Numbered from the stretch's first letter, positions 53,279 through 63,194 are shown. The stretch: 64,000 nt of DNA from Salipaludibacillus agaradhaerens (GCF_002019735.1 NZ_KV917378.1:4242869-4306868); one strand, 5' to 3'. Notes: a model not told the origin generated them from the sequence alone. Numbers and translations are program-made.

Positions 53279-53941
53279 CTAAACTGTTTGACTAGTTAAT
53301 TGACGGAACGTACCAAGTACTTTTGGTACATAAGCGCGCGTTTCTCTAAAAGGAGGAATACCACCATGTTTATCTACATTTCCAGGTCCTGCATTGTATG
53401 CTGCTAGAGCAAGTTCTGTATTACCATTGTATTTATCAAGCATGGCTTTAATGTAGCGCGTTCCTCCGTCTATATTTTGAGCTGGGTCAAAACTGTTATT
53501 TACCCCTAAACCTCTTGCTGTTTGAGGCATTAATTGCATTAATCCTTGAGCACCAGCATGACTTTTTGCATCACTACGAAAGCCGGATTCATGCTTAATA
53601 ATGGCATAAATTAAATTCGCATCCACACCATATTTTTCTGCTGCTTGCTTTATGAGTGATAAATAGGCTTTATCATTCCCAGACTGGCTTTTCAGCTTGC
53701 TAGTGTTAGACGCCGATAGTTGTGATGTTATTTGACTTGAGGCAGTCATATTAGCTGACTGTTTGTCAGCTAACTGAGGTGCTTGTCTTATAGACGCTTC
53801 TAATTGAGATTGAAGTAATTGATTAAATGTTTTATCAACGGATGCGGAAGATGATGAATCACCTATAAGATGTGATTGTTGATTTCCCCAAGACCTTAGG
53901 ATTTGCCATTGATAATAATCAGTCATCATATTCATTTTCAT
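53279..53941 (-). CDS. yjbJ: Lytic transglycosylase YjbJ
   Basis: 220 residues. The C-terminal half is an SLT domain: catalytic Glu in [26 protein letters not shown] and [12 protein letters not shown]. The N-terminal 100 residues are Ser/Gln-rich and disordered-looking with no classic signal peptide, as in B. subtilis YjbJ. It would cleave peptidoglycan glycan strands. AGCGGGGGCGAC-type sequence precedes the ATG. Confidence 0.92.
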   Translation of the reverse strand: MKMNMMTDYYQWQILRSWGNQQSHLIGDSSSSASVDKTFNQLLQSQLEASIRQAPQLADKQSANMTASSQITSQLSASNTSKLKSQSGNDKAYLSLIKQAAEKYGVDANLIYAIIKHESGFRSDAKSHAGAQGLMQLMPQTARGLGVNNSFDPAQNIDGGTRYIKAMLDKYNGNTELALAAYNAGPGNVDKHGGIPPFRETRAYVPKVLGTFRQLTSQTV

Positions 53942-53983
53942 GCTCTTGTCGCCCCCGCTAAATGTTTTGACTCATCAAGAGTC

Positions 53984-54562
53984 TTATAATGGTGATGCTT
54001 CATAAAATCGCTCAATCTTATTCTTAGGCTTATTCCATGACATTTGCCACTTTTCTAAGAAGTTGAGAAAAAAAAGTTTACCTGAATCGTAGTCCTCACA
54101 CTCAAATTCCAATTCGTAATCCGTTGTATTGAAATAAGAACTTTTATCTAATACTAGAAGTCCTTCTTTGATAGGCACTTCAGAACGCTCTGTTGTTAGG
54201 TAACCTAAATAAGTGAAGTGAACGGTTTGTAAATTAAGTAAAGTACTTAATTGTTTTTTGACGGCACCTTCTGGTAAACAACCACTGTTTTTAAAGTCTT
54301 TAAAGTTTTTCTCGTCTAAATGTTGGTGGGTTTCCAATAAACTGCTGTTATGTGGCTGCTTTAATGTTAGAATATAGTCTCCTTCTTTATATCGGACTCT
54401 CAAGGCAGATTTTTTATCTTTTAATAAGAAATTTTTTGTCTCAAAATAATGATTGGTTTGGGTGATAATAGGGTGACGTCTATTTTGAAAATAAGTGAGC
54501 AATTCTTCGTACGTGTTTTTGTCAATTAATTGTTTAAATTCAATTTCTATTTCTTGTGTCAT
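53984..54562 (-). CDS. yjbK: CYTH-domain protein YjbK
   Basis: 192 residues with the CYTH/triphosphate tunnel signature EIEIEFKQ at the N-terminus, then SALRVRYKEGDYILTLKQP and YELEFECEDYDSGK. Family members are inorganic triphosphatases or adenylate/thiamine triphosphate enzymes. ATG 54562 follows TGGAGTG. In bacilli it lies beside relQ, and coupling to nucleotide alarmone metabolism has been suggested. Confidence 0.9.
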   Translation of the reverse strand: MTQEIEIEFKQLIDKNTYEELLTYFQNRRHPIITQTNHYFETKNFLLKDKKSALRVRYKEGDYILTLKQPHNSSLLETHQHLDEKNFKDFKNSGCLPEGAVKKQLSTLLNLQTVHFTYLGYLTTERSEVPIKEGLLVLDKSSYFNTTDYELEFECEDYDSGKLFFLNFLEKWQMSWNKPKNKIERFYEASPL

Positions 54563-54877
54563 GTCTATCCACTCCATGTTTATCAGGTGAAAATTTACTT
54601 GCCAACTAACGTTATGATTAGTTTAAATAATAATTTTGTCACCGACATGCTTTGTATAAAATTTATTGTCAAAATTCCTTATATTTTACTGGGCACATCT
54701 TATGTTTAAGAGTTTTTAGCACTTTTTACATGCGAAATATGTGTATCCTCTTCATTATTTCATAGGCATACATCATTTACAATGGGATTATGAAGTTTAT
54801 TGAACCAGCTTTTTCCTGTGTGAGACGAATAGCTTATGATAAAATGGTACTGATTGGTTAGATAGGGAGGATGGCAT
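54563..54877. other. Divergent region between yjbK and yjbL
   Basis: About 315 AT-rich bases. Promoters for both flanking genes are expected; I see no repeat copy or RNA structure. Confidence 0.4.
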
Positions 54878-55267
54878 ATGATAATTCTTAATGTAATAAG
54901 CATACATGCAGTATCGCATAAAGTGGTGTTAACGGTGCGAGGAGATGTTTCAGAAGAGGAATGGGGCTCTTTTGAAGCAGGAGAAAGAATGCTCGTGGAT
55001 TCAGATAATCTGGCGTTCGTTTACTTAATGGAAACAGTCGACAATTACCATCACGTAAGAATTAAGGAAGACTATTGGGCTGCATTGAAACAACATCTAA
55101 AACTGGAAGCTCCTGTTGAACTGCAGTTAGAAGATAAAGAGCAACGTAAGATTGAATTAACATATTTTTGGGAAGAGTTAAGTCTTTTGCTTGAAAATAT
55201 TCAAGGTAATCATAATTATGGGAAAGTGTTTGTTGAGAGGGTTGAGGAGATTTTTAATGATACATAA
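54878..55267 (+). CDS. yjbL: YjbL-like protein
   Basis: 129 residues, acidic, soluble, starting MIILNVISIHAVSHKVVL. The position between yjbK and relQ and the size match B. subtilis YjbL (about 122 residues); function unknown. TAGGGAGGA precedes the ATG. Confidence 0.75.
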   Translation: MIILNVISIHAVSHKVVLTVRGDVSEEEWGSFEAGERMLVDSDNLAFVYLMETVDNYHHVRIKEDYWAALKQHLKLEAPVELQLEDKEQRKIELTYFWEELSLLLENIQGNHNYGKVFVERVEEIFNDT

Positions 55268-55325
55268 GATTTAAGTGGCTATTCTTGGTTAATATAAATT
55301 TAGATGGGTACTGGTGGTGATGTAA

Positions 55326-55958
55326 ATGATGGACTGGGATGTTATGCTGACACCTTATAAACAAGCAGTAGATGAACTTAAAATTAAACTTAAGGGAATA
55401 CGAGACCAATATCAATTAACGTCCAAACATACGCCGATTGAATTTGTTACAGGAAGAGTAAAGCCTGTTTCTAGTATTTTAGAGAAAGCAAAGAGAAAAA
55501 ACATCCCGTTAAATGAATTAGAAGAGCAGATGCAAGATCTTGCAGGTGTAAGGATTATGTGTCAGTTTGTAGGGGATATTGATGCTGTGGCTGAGTTAAT
55601 TCATGCACGAACTGATTTTGATATTGTGGAAGAACGTGATTATATAAAGCATAAAAAACGTAGTGGTTACAGGTCTTATCATATGATCCTCCGTTACCCT
55701 GTTCAAACTATTGAAGGTGAAAAGCCTATTTTGGTTGAATTACAGATTAGAACGCTGGCGATGAATTTTTGGGCGACAATTGAGCATTCACTCCAATACA
55801 AGTACGCTGGGCAAATACCCGAAGAAATTGAAGAGAGATTACAGAAAGCGGCTGAAGCAGCTTTTAAGCTGGACGAAGAAATGTCAAAAATACGTGGTGA
55901 AGTTCAGGAAGCACAACAAATTATATCGAAACAGCGAGAGTCTATGCGAAAAAATTGA
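55326..55958 (+). CDS. relQ: Small alarmone synthetase RelQ (YjbM/SasB)
   Basis: It makes (p)ppGpp from GTP/GDP and ATP without a hydrolase domain. 210 residues; the synthetase motifs are [16 protein letters not shown] (near 38), [16 protein letters not shown] (near 74), [15 protein letters not shown] and [19 protein letters not shown] (near 141). It is very close to B. subtilis SasB. GGTGGTGATG precedes tandem ATGs. Confidence 0.95.
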   Translation: MMDWDVMLTPYKQAVDELKIKLKGIRDQYQLTSKHTPIEFVTGRVKPVSSILEKAKRKNIPLNELEEQMQDLAGVRIMCQFVGDIDAVAELIHARTDFDIVEERDYIKHKKRSGYRSYHMILRYPVQTIEGEKPILVELQIRTLAMNFWATIEHSLQYKYAGQIPEEIEERLQKAAEAAFKLDEEMSKIRGEVQEAQQIISKQRESMRKN

Positions 55959-55977
55959 AAAGAGAGGAGGGGGGCCG

Positions 55978-56772
55978 ATGAAATTTAATGTCAGAACACG
56001 CGGTGACCAAGCTTCAAATATTCTTACTCAAAAGATCAAAAATTACTTGCAAGAATTTAAACTTGACTATCACGAAGATAAACCTGACATTGTCATTTCT
56101 GTCGGTGGCGACGGGACCCTTTTAGAAGCTTTTCATCAATATACTCACAGACTTGAAGAAACATCCTTTGTAGGTGTACATACGGGGCATCTCGGTTTTT
56201 ATGCGGATTGGCAACCAGATGAAGTGGAAAAATTAGTGATACATATAGCGAAAACACCTTTTAAAATAGTGGAATATCCTTTACTTGAAGTTATTATTAG
56301 ATACCAAGGTGAAACGAAATCCAAGCGATTTCTCGCTCTTAACGAATCAACGGTAAAAAGTACGGAAGGATCTTTAGTCATGGATATCGAGATTAAAGGA
56401 GATCTCTTTGAAACATTTCGAGGGGACGGTCTTTGCATCTCGACTCCTTCAGGAAGTACAGCTTACAATAAAGCATTGGGAGGAGCTATTCTTCATCCTT
56501 CTTTAGCCTCTATCCAACTTGCTGAAATGGCTTCTATTAATAATAGAGTTTATCGTACAGTGGGATCACCATTGGTTTTACCTCAACATCATACATGTAT
56601 AATGAAGCCAAAGTATGACGCTGATTTTCAAGTAAGTGTGGACCATCTACATTTAGTCCAAAAGCAAGTAAAAGCGATTCAATACCGAGTTGCTGAGGAG
56701 AAGATTCGTTTTGCTCGTTTTAGGCCATTTCCATTTTGGAAGAGAGTAAAGGAGTCGTTTATAGCAGAATGA
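55978..56772 (+). CDS. nadK: NAD kinase NadK (PpnKA type)
   Basis: Phosphorylates NAD to NADP. 264 residues with the GGDGT motif in [15 protein letters not shown] (near 43), LNESTVKS (near 121) and the [23 protein letters not shown] block. ATG 55978 follows GAGGAGGGGGG. It overlaps the next gene by ATGA. Confidence 0.96.
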   Translation: MKFNVRTRGDQASNILTQKIKNYLQEFKLDYHEDKPDIVISVGGDGTLLEAFHQYTHRLEETSFVGVHTGHLGFYADWQPDEVEKLVIHIAKTPFKIVEYPLLEVIIRYQGETKSKRFLALNESTVKSTEGSLVMDIEIKGDLFETFRGDGLCISTPSGSTAYNKALGGAILHPSLASIQLAEMASINNRVYRTVGSPLVLPQHHTCIMKPKYDADFQVSVDHLHLVQKQVKAIQYRVAEEKIRFARFRPFPFWKRVKESFIAE

Positions 56773-57671
56773 TGAATGAGCAATCGCCTATAGTGCTTTC
56801 ATGGCATGTGACTAGACAGTGTGATGGGGTGACTTTAAAGTCCTTTTTAAGGGAACAAAAATATCTATCACGAAAATTATTGGCTGAGATCAAGTTTCAA
56901 GGAGGAGGTCTCTTTGTTAATGGAAAGGAAGTAACGGTAAAGGAAACGATTTATGAAGATGATCATATAAAAGTTACGCTTCCGCCAGAAATTATTAGTA
57001 AAAAAATAATGAAAACGGATCTCCCGTTGGAGGTTATTTATGAAGATGATCACCTATTAGTGGTAAACAAGCCATCAGGTCTGGTGACAATCCCAACGCA
57101 TGATGTCAATGAGCCATCTCTTGCTGGTGCTGTCCTGCAGCATTATGAAAATAATGGATGGGGAGCAACTTTCCATGCAGTTAACAGGCTTGACAGGGAT
57201 ACAACAGGCATTGTTATCATAGCAAAACATCGTTACGCACATGAGGTGCTTGCTATGCAGCAGCGAACAGGAAGACTAGAGCGAGAATACATAGCGGTAG
57301 TGCATGGTATAATCCCTTGGCAGTTCGGCTCCGTTCATGCTCCCATCGCGCGAAAGCCTACGAGTATTATTGAACGCGTTGTATCAGAAAAAGGGCAACA
57401 TGCCGTAACGCATTTTGAGACGATAGCATTACATCACCATTATTCCATGGTAAAGCTTAGGCTAGAAACGGGCAGAACACATCAAATTCGTGTTCATATG
57501 GCATGGCTTGGCTACCCATTAGTAGGTGATACACTTTATGGTAGCCGATCTTCTGAGAAACGAAGAACACTGCTTCATTCTTATAAAGCGGTGTTCTATC
57601 ATCCTTTTACAGGGGAACATCACTGTTATTCTGCGCCATTACCCCCGACGTATGCTACGCTTTTAAAGTAA
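56769..57671 (+). CDS. yjbO: RluA-family pseudouridine synthase YjbO
   Basis: 300 residues. A short S4-like N-terminal part ([26 protein letters not shown]) precedes the catalytic domain with [16 protein letters not shown] (catalytic Asp near 143) and [22 protein letters not shown]. It modifies uridines in rRNA or other RNA; the exact site is not predictable. Its ATG overlaps the nadK stop (ATGA). Confidence 0.92.
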   Translation: MMNEQSPIVLSWHVTRQCDGVTLKSFLREQKYLSRKLLAEIKFQGGGLFVNGKEVTVKETIYEDDHIKVTLPPEIISKKIMKTDLPLEVIYEDDHLLVVNKPSGLVTIPTHDVNEPSLAGAVLQHYENNGWGATFHAVNRLDRDTTGIVIIAKHRYAHEVLAMQQRTGRLEREYIAVVHGIIPWQFGSVHAPIARKPTSIIERVVSEKGQHAVTHFETIALHHHYSMVKLRLETGRTHQIRVHMAWLGYPLVGDTLYGSRSSEKRRTLLHSYKAVFYHPFTGEHHCYSAPLPPTYATLLK

Positions 57672-57685
57672 AGCTGTTGAGTGAA

Positions 57686-58423
57686 TCAGTGGAATTTTTC
57701 AGCTACATATGGCTGTGTTGAAGGCACTGACAGTGTGTTCATCTCAGGCCATTGTAAGGCTGTTAATTTACCACCGAATACACAGCCTGTATCAATATTA
57801 AGAGTATTTTTCAGTCGTCTAGGTTCTTTGACGGGTGTATGGCCATAAACAACAAAGGCCTCCCCGTTATAATTTTGAGCCCAGTCTCGACGGACAGGGC
57901 GTCCATCAGCATGCGTTTGTCCTGTAATGTCACCGTATAAGACAAAGGTCTTAACGCTATTGCTCTTTTTACCGATCATATCCTCTCTTATACCAGCATG
58001 TGCTACCACAAGTTTATGATCGTTCAATACGTGATAAAGAGGAGCTTGTTCATAGAGCGTGATAAATGTTTGTTGTAACTCAGTAAATTTTTCTGAAGGG
58101 AGCTCTTTCAATTCGGCAACTGTTGTTTCAAGTCCGTGCGTAATTTGAACCTTATTGCCAAGGAAATACCGATACAGTTTGTTACAATGGTTACCTGGAC
58201 AATAAAGAGCATCACCTACCATCACCCAACTTATAACTTTTCGCAACACATTAACAGAAGAAGGCCCACGGTCGGTAAGGTCACCAAGAAAAACAGGCAT
58301 GCGTTGTTCTGGATGAACAAGGCGTGATGCATGATGCTCCTGACGATAGCCGAGAGTTGTTAATAGCCTATCCATTTCTTTTTCACAACCGTGTATGTCA
58401 CCAATGATATCATATGTGTTCAT
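57686..58423 (-). CDS. prpE: Bis(5'-nucleosyl)-tetraphosphatase PrpE
   Basis: A metallophosphatase of 245 residues with [29 protein letters not shown] and [11 protein letters not shown] motifs. B. subtilis PrpE hydrolyses Ap4A asymmetrically and is needed for normal spore germination. GGAGGTAAC-type sequence precedes the ATG. It converges with yjbO. Confidence 0.94.
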   Translation of the reverse strand: MNTYDIIGDIHGCEKEMDRLLTTLGYRQEHHASRLVHPEQRMPVFLGDLTDRGPSSVNVLRKVISWVMVGDALYCPGNHCNKLYRYFLGNKVQITHGLETTVAELKELPSEKFTELQQTFITLYEQAPLYHVLNDHKLVVAHAGIREDMIGKKSNSVKTFVLYGDITGQTHADGRPVRRDWAQNYNGEAFVVYGHTPVKEPRRLKNTLNIDTGCVFGGKLTALQWPEMNTLSVPSTQPYVAEKFH

Positions 58424-58503
58424 CGTTACCTCCCATCATTTAATTAAAGACATCTTTTTTAGTATAACAGAGACTTTTTAAAATAATCTTATCTGGCGCA
58501 ATA

Positions 58504-58549
58504 TTGACGCAACTGGATTGGTAGGGTAAAATTGTGACCAAGTATTAAT
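58504..58549 (+). promoter_or_regulatory. fabI promoter and FapR-like site
   Basis: TTGACG (58504) and TAAAAT (58527) are 17 apart. TTGTGACCAAGTATTAAT at 58532-58549 matches the FapR box at most positions and lies on the expected start. fabI is a FapR target in B. subtilis. Confidence 0.6.
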
Positions 58550-58579
58550 ATCACGTATAGATCTTAAGGAGGCACCAAC

Positions 58580-59359
58580 ATGAAAATTGATTTAAGCCAA
58601 AAAACTTACGTTATTATGGGAGTTGCTAATAAACGAAGTATTGCATGGGGAATTGCTCAATCGCTTGCGAAAGCAGGGGCAAATTTAATTTTTACATATG
58701 CAGGTGAAAGACTTGAAAAGAATGTGAAGGATCTTGCAGGTTCATTGGAAGGTGGCCAACATTTAGTATTACCTTGTGATGTGACAAACGATGAGGAAAT
58801 TGCTGCGACTTTTGAGCAAATAAAAAAAGAAGTAGGAAAAATAGATGGCTTAGCTCACTGTATTGCGTTTGCAAACCGTGAAGAGTTAGAAGGAGAATAT
58901 TTAAATACGACGCGTGAAGGTTTCTTATTATCACAAAATATTAGTGCTTATTCCCTTACGGCTGTTACTAAAGCAGCTCGTCCTTTAATGACTGAAGGTG
59001 GCAGTATTGTCACACTCACTTATCTCGGTGGTGAACGAGTAGTGAAAAATTACAATGTAATGGGAGTGGCTAAAGCAAGCCTTGATGCAAGTGTAAAATA
59101 TTTAGCTAACGATTTAGGTAAGGAACAAATTCGGGTTAATGCTATTTCAGCTGGTCCTATTAGAACACTTTCAGCTAAAGGGGTTGGAGGCTTCAACGAT
59201 GTTCTTAAAGAGATGGAAGATCACGCGCCATTAAAACGAACTGTTACGCAAGAAGAAGTCGGTGATACGGCTTTATTCCTCATGAGTGACTTATCAAAAG
59301 GAATTACGGGGGAGCTCCTCCATGTCGACGGAGGTTACCACGTCACAGGATTAATGTAG
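58580..59359 (+). CDS. fabI: Enoyl-ACP reductase FabI
   Basis: The last reduction in each fatty acid elongation cycle, NAD(P)H dependent. 259 residues, Rossmann fold with GVANKRSIAWGIAQSL at the N-terminus, SIVTLTYLGGERV, the Tyr-x6-Lys pair in NYNVMGVAKASL (near 157-164) and a typical FabI end (LHVDGGYHVTG). TAAGGAGG precedes the ATG. Confidence 0.96.
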   Translation: MKIDLSQKTYVIMGVANKRSIAWGIAQSLAKAGANLIFTYAGERLEKNVKDLAGSLEGGQHLVLPCDVTNDEEIAATFEQIKKEVGKIDGLAHCIAFANREELEGEYLNTTREGFLLSQNISAYSLTAVTKAARPLMTEGGSIVTLTYLGGERVVKNYNVMGVAKASLDASVKYLANDLGKEQIRVNAISAGPIRTLSAKGVGGFNDVLKEMEDHAPLKRTVTQEEVGDTALFLMSDLSKGITGELLHVDGGYHVTGLM

Positions 59360-59385
59360 ATGTTTGTGTATAACGCGATAGAGGA

Positions 59386-59427
59386 AAGAGTAAAAATCAG
59401 TGTTTCTGATTTTTACTCTTTTTTTAC
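59386..59427 (+). terminator. Terminator of fabI
   Basis: AAGAGTAAAAATCAG and CTGATTTTTACTCTT form a perfect 15-bp stem followed by TTTTTT. Confidence 0.9.
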
Positions 59428-59494
59428 GGCCACCAGCCTATACATTATGGCTAGTCAAGCATATGAATAAGTAAATAGATAGGAGGTGGCACAT

Positions 59495-59578
59495 GTGAGT
59501 TATTATTACGGCAGCTTTGCCCTTATTGTCGTTCTGTTTATTTTACTTGTGCTTGTAGGCACTGCTTACGTCTATTAA
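59495..59578 (+). CDS. YjcZ-family sporulation micropeptide
   Basis: 27 residues from GTG 59495: SYYYGSFALIVVLFILLVLV then GTAYVY. The Tyr-rich start and single membrane segment are the signature of the YjcZ family of small sporulation proteins. AGGAGGTG precedes the start; the ATG two bases upstream meets a stop at once. It lies after fabI near yjcA, as in B. subtilis. Confidence 0.85.
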   Translation: MSYYYGSFALIVVLFILLVLVGTAYVY

Positions 59579-59658
59579 ACCGTTTAAGAAGTAGGGGGAA
59601 ACCTTTACTTCTTTTTTCATATACATATATAAATGGATCATAAGAGCGGAGGATGATG

Positions 59659-60015
59659 ATGACTTTTTCAATACTGGAATTCATTGTGATCGGTTTAGCT
59701 GTTTTTAGGCTGACTCATTTATTTGTCTACGATACGATTATGGAACCGGTTAGACGGTTATTTATAGCCGAGAAAGCCGTAACTGACGAAAACGGGCAAA
59801 CAGTTTGGACATATGTTAGTAAAGGAACCGGGGTAAAAAAATTTGTTGGCATGCTATTAAGCTGTCATTGGTGCTTTTCTGTTTGGGTGGCTGCAGGATT
59901 AATAGTAGGTCTTTTTTTAATGCCAGGCATCTTTATGATTGTCAGTTACGTATTTGCTTTTGCAGCTATCGCAGCTCTTATAGAAGAAGTAGTCATGACG
60001 TTTTTTGCGAACTAA
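59659..60015 (+). CDS. yjcA: DUF1360 protein, YjcA-like
   Basis: 118 residues with two to three membrane segments and the DUF1360 core FRLTHLFVYDT...PVRRLF and LLSCHWCFSVW (CxxC). B. subtilis YjcA is a sporulation protein of the same family and location. CGGAGG is best spaced for the third of three tandem ATGs (59659). Role unknown. Confidence 0.85.
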   Translation: MTFSILEFIVIGLAVFRLTHLFVYDTIMEPVRRLFIAEKAVTDENGQTVWTYVSKGTGVKKFVGMLLSCHWCFSVWVAAGLIVGLFLMPGIFMIVSYVFAFAAIAALIEEVVMTFFAN

Positions 60016-60175
60016 TGAGAGGCAATGTTCTTTCTGACATGTCGAACATATATTTCCTATACGCACTTCTATTTTTTTTAAAAATGGTACCGCCTAACAT
60101 GGAACAAATTAGGCAATTTTTTGAGTCATTCACATATGTATAAAGGGAGAATGGCTTTCACGAGGAGGTGTGATG

Positions 60176-60718
60176 ATGAAACAATTGAAAGAGACAAACA
60201 ATAGAGGGGATATTCAATTATACCAACAGTTGCTTCACTATAAAGCTGAGGCCTCAAAGCATTTAAAGCGACTTGAACAAATGGAAGCGACTTATAATGT
60301 GAAAAAAATTAACGAACTTATGGAACAGAAAGAATTATTGAGAAAACAAAACAAAAAATTAGAAAAAATGTGCCGTTTGCTTAAAGAAGATAAACACACC
60401 CTGAAGCAAGAACTTTCATCTAAAAAGCGTCGCATTCAGGAGTTAACAGAAACAATGTGGAAGTTAGAAGCAGGAAAACTTAAAGATGCTGACGAAGATA
60501 GTAAAAAATATATATATGATCATCGTGAAGAGATCGTGGCAAACTTAGCAACGGACTTGAACAGAGAATCAATTTCGAATCATAAAGAGAAGGGAAAAAT
60601 AGACGACACAAACCACCTAATCAAAAGCGGTGATGATCTTGCAACAGAAAATGATATTCGTAAAAAAGAGGCTCACCAGAAAATTTTTAAATCCCTCCAT
60701 TCAGAAGTCAAAAAGTGA
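60176..60718 (+). CDS. Coiled-coil protein, probably sporulation-linked
   Basis: 180 residues, Lys/Glu/Leu-rich. Heptad-like helices run from about residue 15 to 95 (LRKQNKKLEKMCRLLKEDKH), followed by a polar, probably loose tail. No membrane segment. GAGGAGG supports one of three tandem start codons; I take 60176. It takes the place of spore coat genes (cotO region) in B. subtilis but is not CotO. Function unknown. Confidence 0.65.
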   Translation: MKQLKETNNRGDIQLYQQLLHYKAEASKHLKRLEQMEATYNVKKINELMEQKELLRKQNKKLEKMCRLLKEDKHTLKQELSSKKRRIQELTETMWKLEAGKLKDADEDSKKYIYDHREEIVANLATDLNRESISNHKEKGKIDDTNHLIKSGDDLATENDIRKKEAHQKIFKSLHSEVKK

Positions 60719-60763
60719 GTAAGCACTCTGCATAGCAGAAGTTTAAATATAGGAGGAAGTGAC

Positions 60764-60925
60764 ATGCAGATGTACCCGACAAAAGTGAATCGTGTAAAAC
60801 CTGTTCCTTCTCCCATCATGTCTCTTGGTAACCGAGTAACGAAAGCATCATTTAATAAAAGTGGCTGTAATTGTAGCAGTAAAAAATACACCCATAATAA
60901 TCGGAGTAAAATAGGTTTCAGATAA
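60764..60925 (+). CDS. Small basic Cys-containing protein, 53 aa
   Basis: MQMYPTKVNRVKPVPSP at the start, then GNRVTKASFNKSGCNC and a Lys/Asn/Arg-rich end. AGGAGGAAG lies at ideal distance, so translation is likely. The CxC motif and basic, proline-containing sequence resemble small spore coat or morphogenesis proteins, but no family is recognised. Confidence 0.65.
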   Translation: MQMYPTKVNRVKPVPSPIMSLGNRVTKASFNKSGCNCSSKKYTHNNRSKIGFR

Positions 60926-60964
60926 GCTATAACAGGGTATCTATTAATAGAGAGAGGTGATCAT

Positions 60965-61213
60965 ATGGGATACATTCCACCTGTAAAAGATGAACAAATG
61001 ATCGTTTATGCTAGCAGACATACGGAACCTAAGCCAATGATTACAGGGCCTACTCCATTAGAAAATACTGAATTTTTCGATGTTCTTGCCCGCCGCTCTG
61101 AAGAAAGGAATTTTATGTTAAATTATACGAAAGAAGAACGGTTAAAACAAAAAGCTATCAAAGAAGAGCAGCGCTTTACAGGAAAAGGGACGATGTTTGA
61201 CCAAACCGTTTAA
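60965..61213 (+). CDS. Unrecognised small protein, 82 aa
   Basis: MGYIPPVKDEQMIVYASR at the start, then a charged helical end (YTKEERLKQKAIKEEQRF). GAGAGGTG precedes the ATG. I have a vague memory of Bacillaceae proteins with a similar start, without assigned function. It is the last plus-strand gene of a run of five that probably belong to sporulation. Confidence 0.65.
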   Translation: MGYIPPVKDEQMIVYASRHTEPKPMITGPTPLENTEFFDVLARRSEERNFMLNYTKEERLKQKAIKEEQRFTGKGTMFDQTV

Positions 61214-61234
61214 TAAATTAAGTGGCAAGTCACT

Positions 61235-61264
61235 AAAAAAACAGCCCAAATAGGCTGTTTTTTA
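61235..61264. terminator. Terminator after the small sporulation genes
   Basis: AAAAAACAGCC pairs with GGCTGTTTTTT. Confidence 0.85.
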
Positions 61265-61322
61265 ATGGTTTTTATTTAGTGAGCGAAACAGAGAGTGAAG
61301 TTTTAAAAAAATTGACTTAGTT

Positions 61323-61434
61323 TATATCACAGATAACCGTCCGGAAAACTCCCGGCTGAAAATAGAGAGGAGGAATAAATCTATTGAGGCGAGGGAGAGT
61401 GGACACTCATGTTCTGAATTGAAGGTTCGTTTTA
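61323..61434 (+). repeat. Dispersed repeat, shortened copy (copy 9)
   Basis: It begins TATATCACAGATAACCGTCC and ends TTGAAGGTTCGTTTTAT. Stem 1 is kept in part; the AATCAGTG arm of stem 2 is lost. The end overlaps the stop of the minus-strand gene at 61432. Confidence 0.8.
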
Positions 61435-62034
61435 TGAGTTTTCCTTGGGAGGTGAAATGTCCTCATCTTCAGAGGTAGTCAATTGGTTAATTTCTTCGGA
61501 TAATTCTTCTAATTTTCCTTCAAGAAATTGAATTAAAATCATCTTTGAATCTAACTGCTCTTCATAAGCAAATGATTTTTCTAACACATCATCCATTTGT
61601 TTTTCGATTTGTTGTAAATGAGGTGACTGAGAAGTACTAGAGTCTGTGTCTTTTAACTGCTCCAACATAGTCAGTTTTTTCTTTAATTGTTCATTCAAAA
61701 GTTTAAGGTGCTCGTTTTCTTTGTTTAATTCATCGATCTCATGATGAAGATCAGATGAGTGGAACTGCTCATTCATCTCTGTGAGCTCTTTCTTTAATTC
61801 GCTATTTTCATTGGCAAGTTGTTCTCCTTCTATTTTCAATCTATCAATTTGATTCTCTTTCATTCGTGTTTCTTCTATTAATTTACTATTTTTTTCTTTT
61901 AATTCTTCTATGAGTGAATAGTGATAATCATTTTGATAATGCTTAACTTTATTTTTAAACTTAGCCAGTTCTGATTTGAAATAAATAACTTGTTGTTGTA
62001 ATAGAACAGGATCTTTCGGTGGTTTAGGTGACAT
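61432..62034 (-). CDS. Long coiled-coil protein, 200 aa
   Basis: Almost entirely predicted coiled coil: heptads of Leu/Ile/Asn from about residue 10 to 115 (LIEETRMKENQIDRLKIEGE) and again 140-185, joined by a Ser/Thr-rich hinge, with an acidic tail (TSEDEDISPPKENS). No membrane segment or signal. AAAGGGGAG precedes the ATG. It resembles in style the coiled-coil protein at 60176 on the other strand. Probably structural, perhaps spore envelope; inferred from context. Confidence 0.7.
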   Translation of the reverse strand: MSPKPPKDPVLLQQQVIYFKSELAKFKNKVKHYQNDYHYSLIEELKEKNSKLIEETRMKENQIDRLKIEGEQLANENSELKKELTEMNEQFHSSDLHHEIDELNKENEHLKLLNEQLKKKLTMLEQLKDTDSSTSQSPHLQQIEKQMDDVLEKSFAYEEQLDSKMILIQFLEGKLEELSEEINQLTTSEDEDISPPKENS

Positions 62035-62068
62035 AAACTAACTCCCCTTTTCTTTAATTTTATAAAAA

Positions 62069-62213
62069 TAACCTTCAATCAGTGGATATTTATTCTTCAT
62101 TCACTGATTGGTCGTGCGTGAATCAGCAGAGGACATGAGCGTCCGTTATCTCTCGTCTAAATCTTCCCTGTTTTGTGTGTGGAGGGGGTTACGGATGTTT
62201 AGCTGTGATGAAT
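62069..62213 (-). repeat. Dispersed repeat, full-length copy (copy 10)
   Basis: On the minus strand it starts TTCATCACAGCTAAACATCCG and ends CCACTGATTGAAGGTT. Stem 1 uses ATCCG with CGGAC; stem 2 is ACCAATCAGTGAATG with CACTGATTGAAGG. Confidence 0.8.
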
Positions 62214-62249
62214 TAAGTTTTTTACATACCAAATGGGAAGCGGAGATAC

Positions 62250-62555
62250 TTATTTTTCTTTTAACAATTGAATGATCTCTTCCAGGTGTGATTGTTCTTG
62301 TCTAAGAATTTTTTCTAGTTCACTCGTCTCGTCTGTAACAGGGGGATCACTCGTTTCACTGACGGCGGATCGTTGATGGTCAATATAATCAATGAGACAG
62401 ATCATTAATAAGTTTAGTGTGTAACTGTCGAGAGTTAACTGGCTTGATCGTGTATCTTTGGCGTGTGTCTTTAGCATGTCTAAATGCTCACGAAGGTGGT
62501 GATAGATCACTTGTTTACTTATAAGGGTTTGATCTGTGTGATGATGCTTAGACAT
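62250..62555 (-). CDS. Unrecognised helical protein, 101 aa
   Basis: Starts MSKHHHTDQTLISKQVIYHH, with a hydrophobic helix in the middle (LNLLMICLIDYI) and a Glu/Leu-rich C-terminal helix (LEKILRQEQSHLEEIIQLL). A His-rich N-terminus may bind metal. GGGGACG-type sequence precedes the ATG. It lies 16 bases after the next upstream gene on the minus strand, so probably in one operon. Function unknown. Confidence 0.65.
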   Translation of the reverse strand: MSKHHHTDQTLISKQVIYHHLREHLDMLKTHAKDTRSSQLTLDSYTLNLLMICLIDYIDHQRSAVSETSDPPVTDETSELEKILRQEQSHLEEIIQLLKEK

Positions 62556-62571
62556 GTGGACGTCCCCCTTT

Positions 62572-63102
62572 TTACGGTGTCATTCCGCTAATATTAATTT
62601 GATTCACAGCTTCCTGGCCTTCCTGTATTTCTTCACTATAAATAAAGCCCTTGATTGTACCATTGTAATTTTTTTGTGGCGTCCACTCCACTTGGAAATT
62701 AGAAAATGATAGGCTATCGTTTGCTGCGATATTTGGTGCAGCTTTATATTTGAGCCAATACTCATCTTGGTTGGACGTCTTGCTAATACGCTCCCATACA
62801 CTTGGTGTCACCTTATTGCTAGACGCCTTATGCGTAAATTTCCCACTAAACTTAAAGAGGGAACTATCTGACAATGTGATACAAATGATAGGGTGCTGAA
62901 GGGGCTTTTGACCAAGATTTAAGATAGTAAATGAACCGAGCAGTAAATTATCGCCATCGATGGAGTGGTTTAAGCTGAGGGAATATGTAAAGTAACAGAG
63001 TACGTGGCTATTTATATGAAATGTTTTTTTAGCAATCAATTTTTTAATTTCCTTAAAATAGGATTGATTTTGTTTTAATAAATGGTTAACGTGGTCATTC
63101 AT
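62572..63102 (-). CDS. Unrecognised protein, 176 aa, likely spore-envelope
   Basis: A helical N-terminal 30 residues (MNDHVNHLLKQNQSYFKEI) is followed by a beta-rich domain (FTILNLGQKPLQHPIICI, NFQVEWTPQKNYNGTIKGF) of immunoglobulin-like or C2-like appearance. GGAGGT lies upstream. The stop of a 31-codon frame overlaps its start (ATGA). No family recognised. The neighbourhood of Cys-rich and coiled-coil proteins suggests a spore surface role. Confidence 0.6.
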   Translation of the reverse strand: MNDHVNHLLKQNQSYFKEIKKLIAKKTFHINSHVLCYFTYSLSLNHSIDGDNLLLGSFTILNLGQKPLQHPIICITLSDSSLFKFSGKFTHKASSNKVTPSVWERISKTSNQDEYWLKYKAAPNIAANDSLSFSNFQVEWTPQKNYNGTIKGFIYSEEIQEGQEAVNQINISGMTP

Positions 63103-63194
63103 GTGGTTGAAATACCTCCTATCCTTGCTTTTATCTCATAATGATAAGATGCTTTTTCTATTCTTATGCTGGGAGATGCCCAGTTAGTCGTCAT
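63099..63194 (-). CDS. Possible 31-aa micropeptide
   Basis: An ATG at 63194, 5 bases after a run of nine G, opens MTTNWASPSIRIEKASYHY and ends at a TGA overlapping the next start. The G run could act as a ribosome site, but there is no independent support. Confidence 0.25.
   Translation of the reverse strand: MTTNWASPSIRIEKASYHYEIKARIGGISTT

Noticed and set aside
59493-59500. ATG start two bases before the YjcZ GTG
   Set aside because: ATG TGA stops at once. The GTG frame gives the family sequence.
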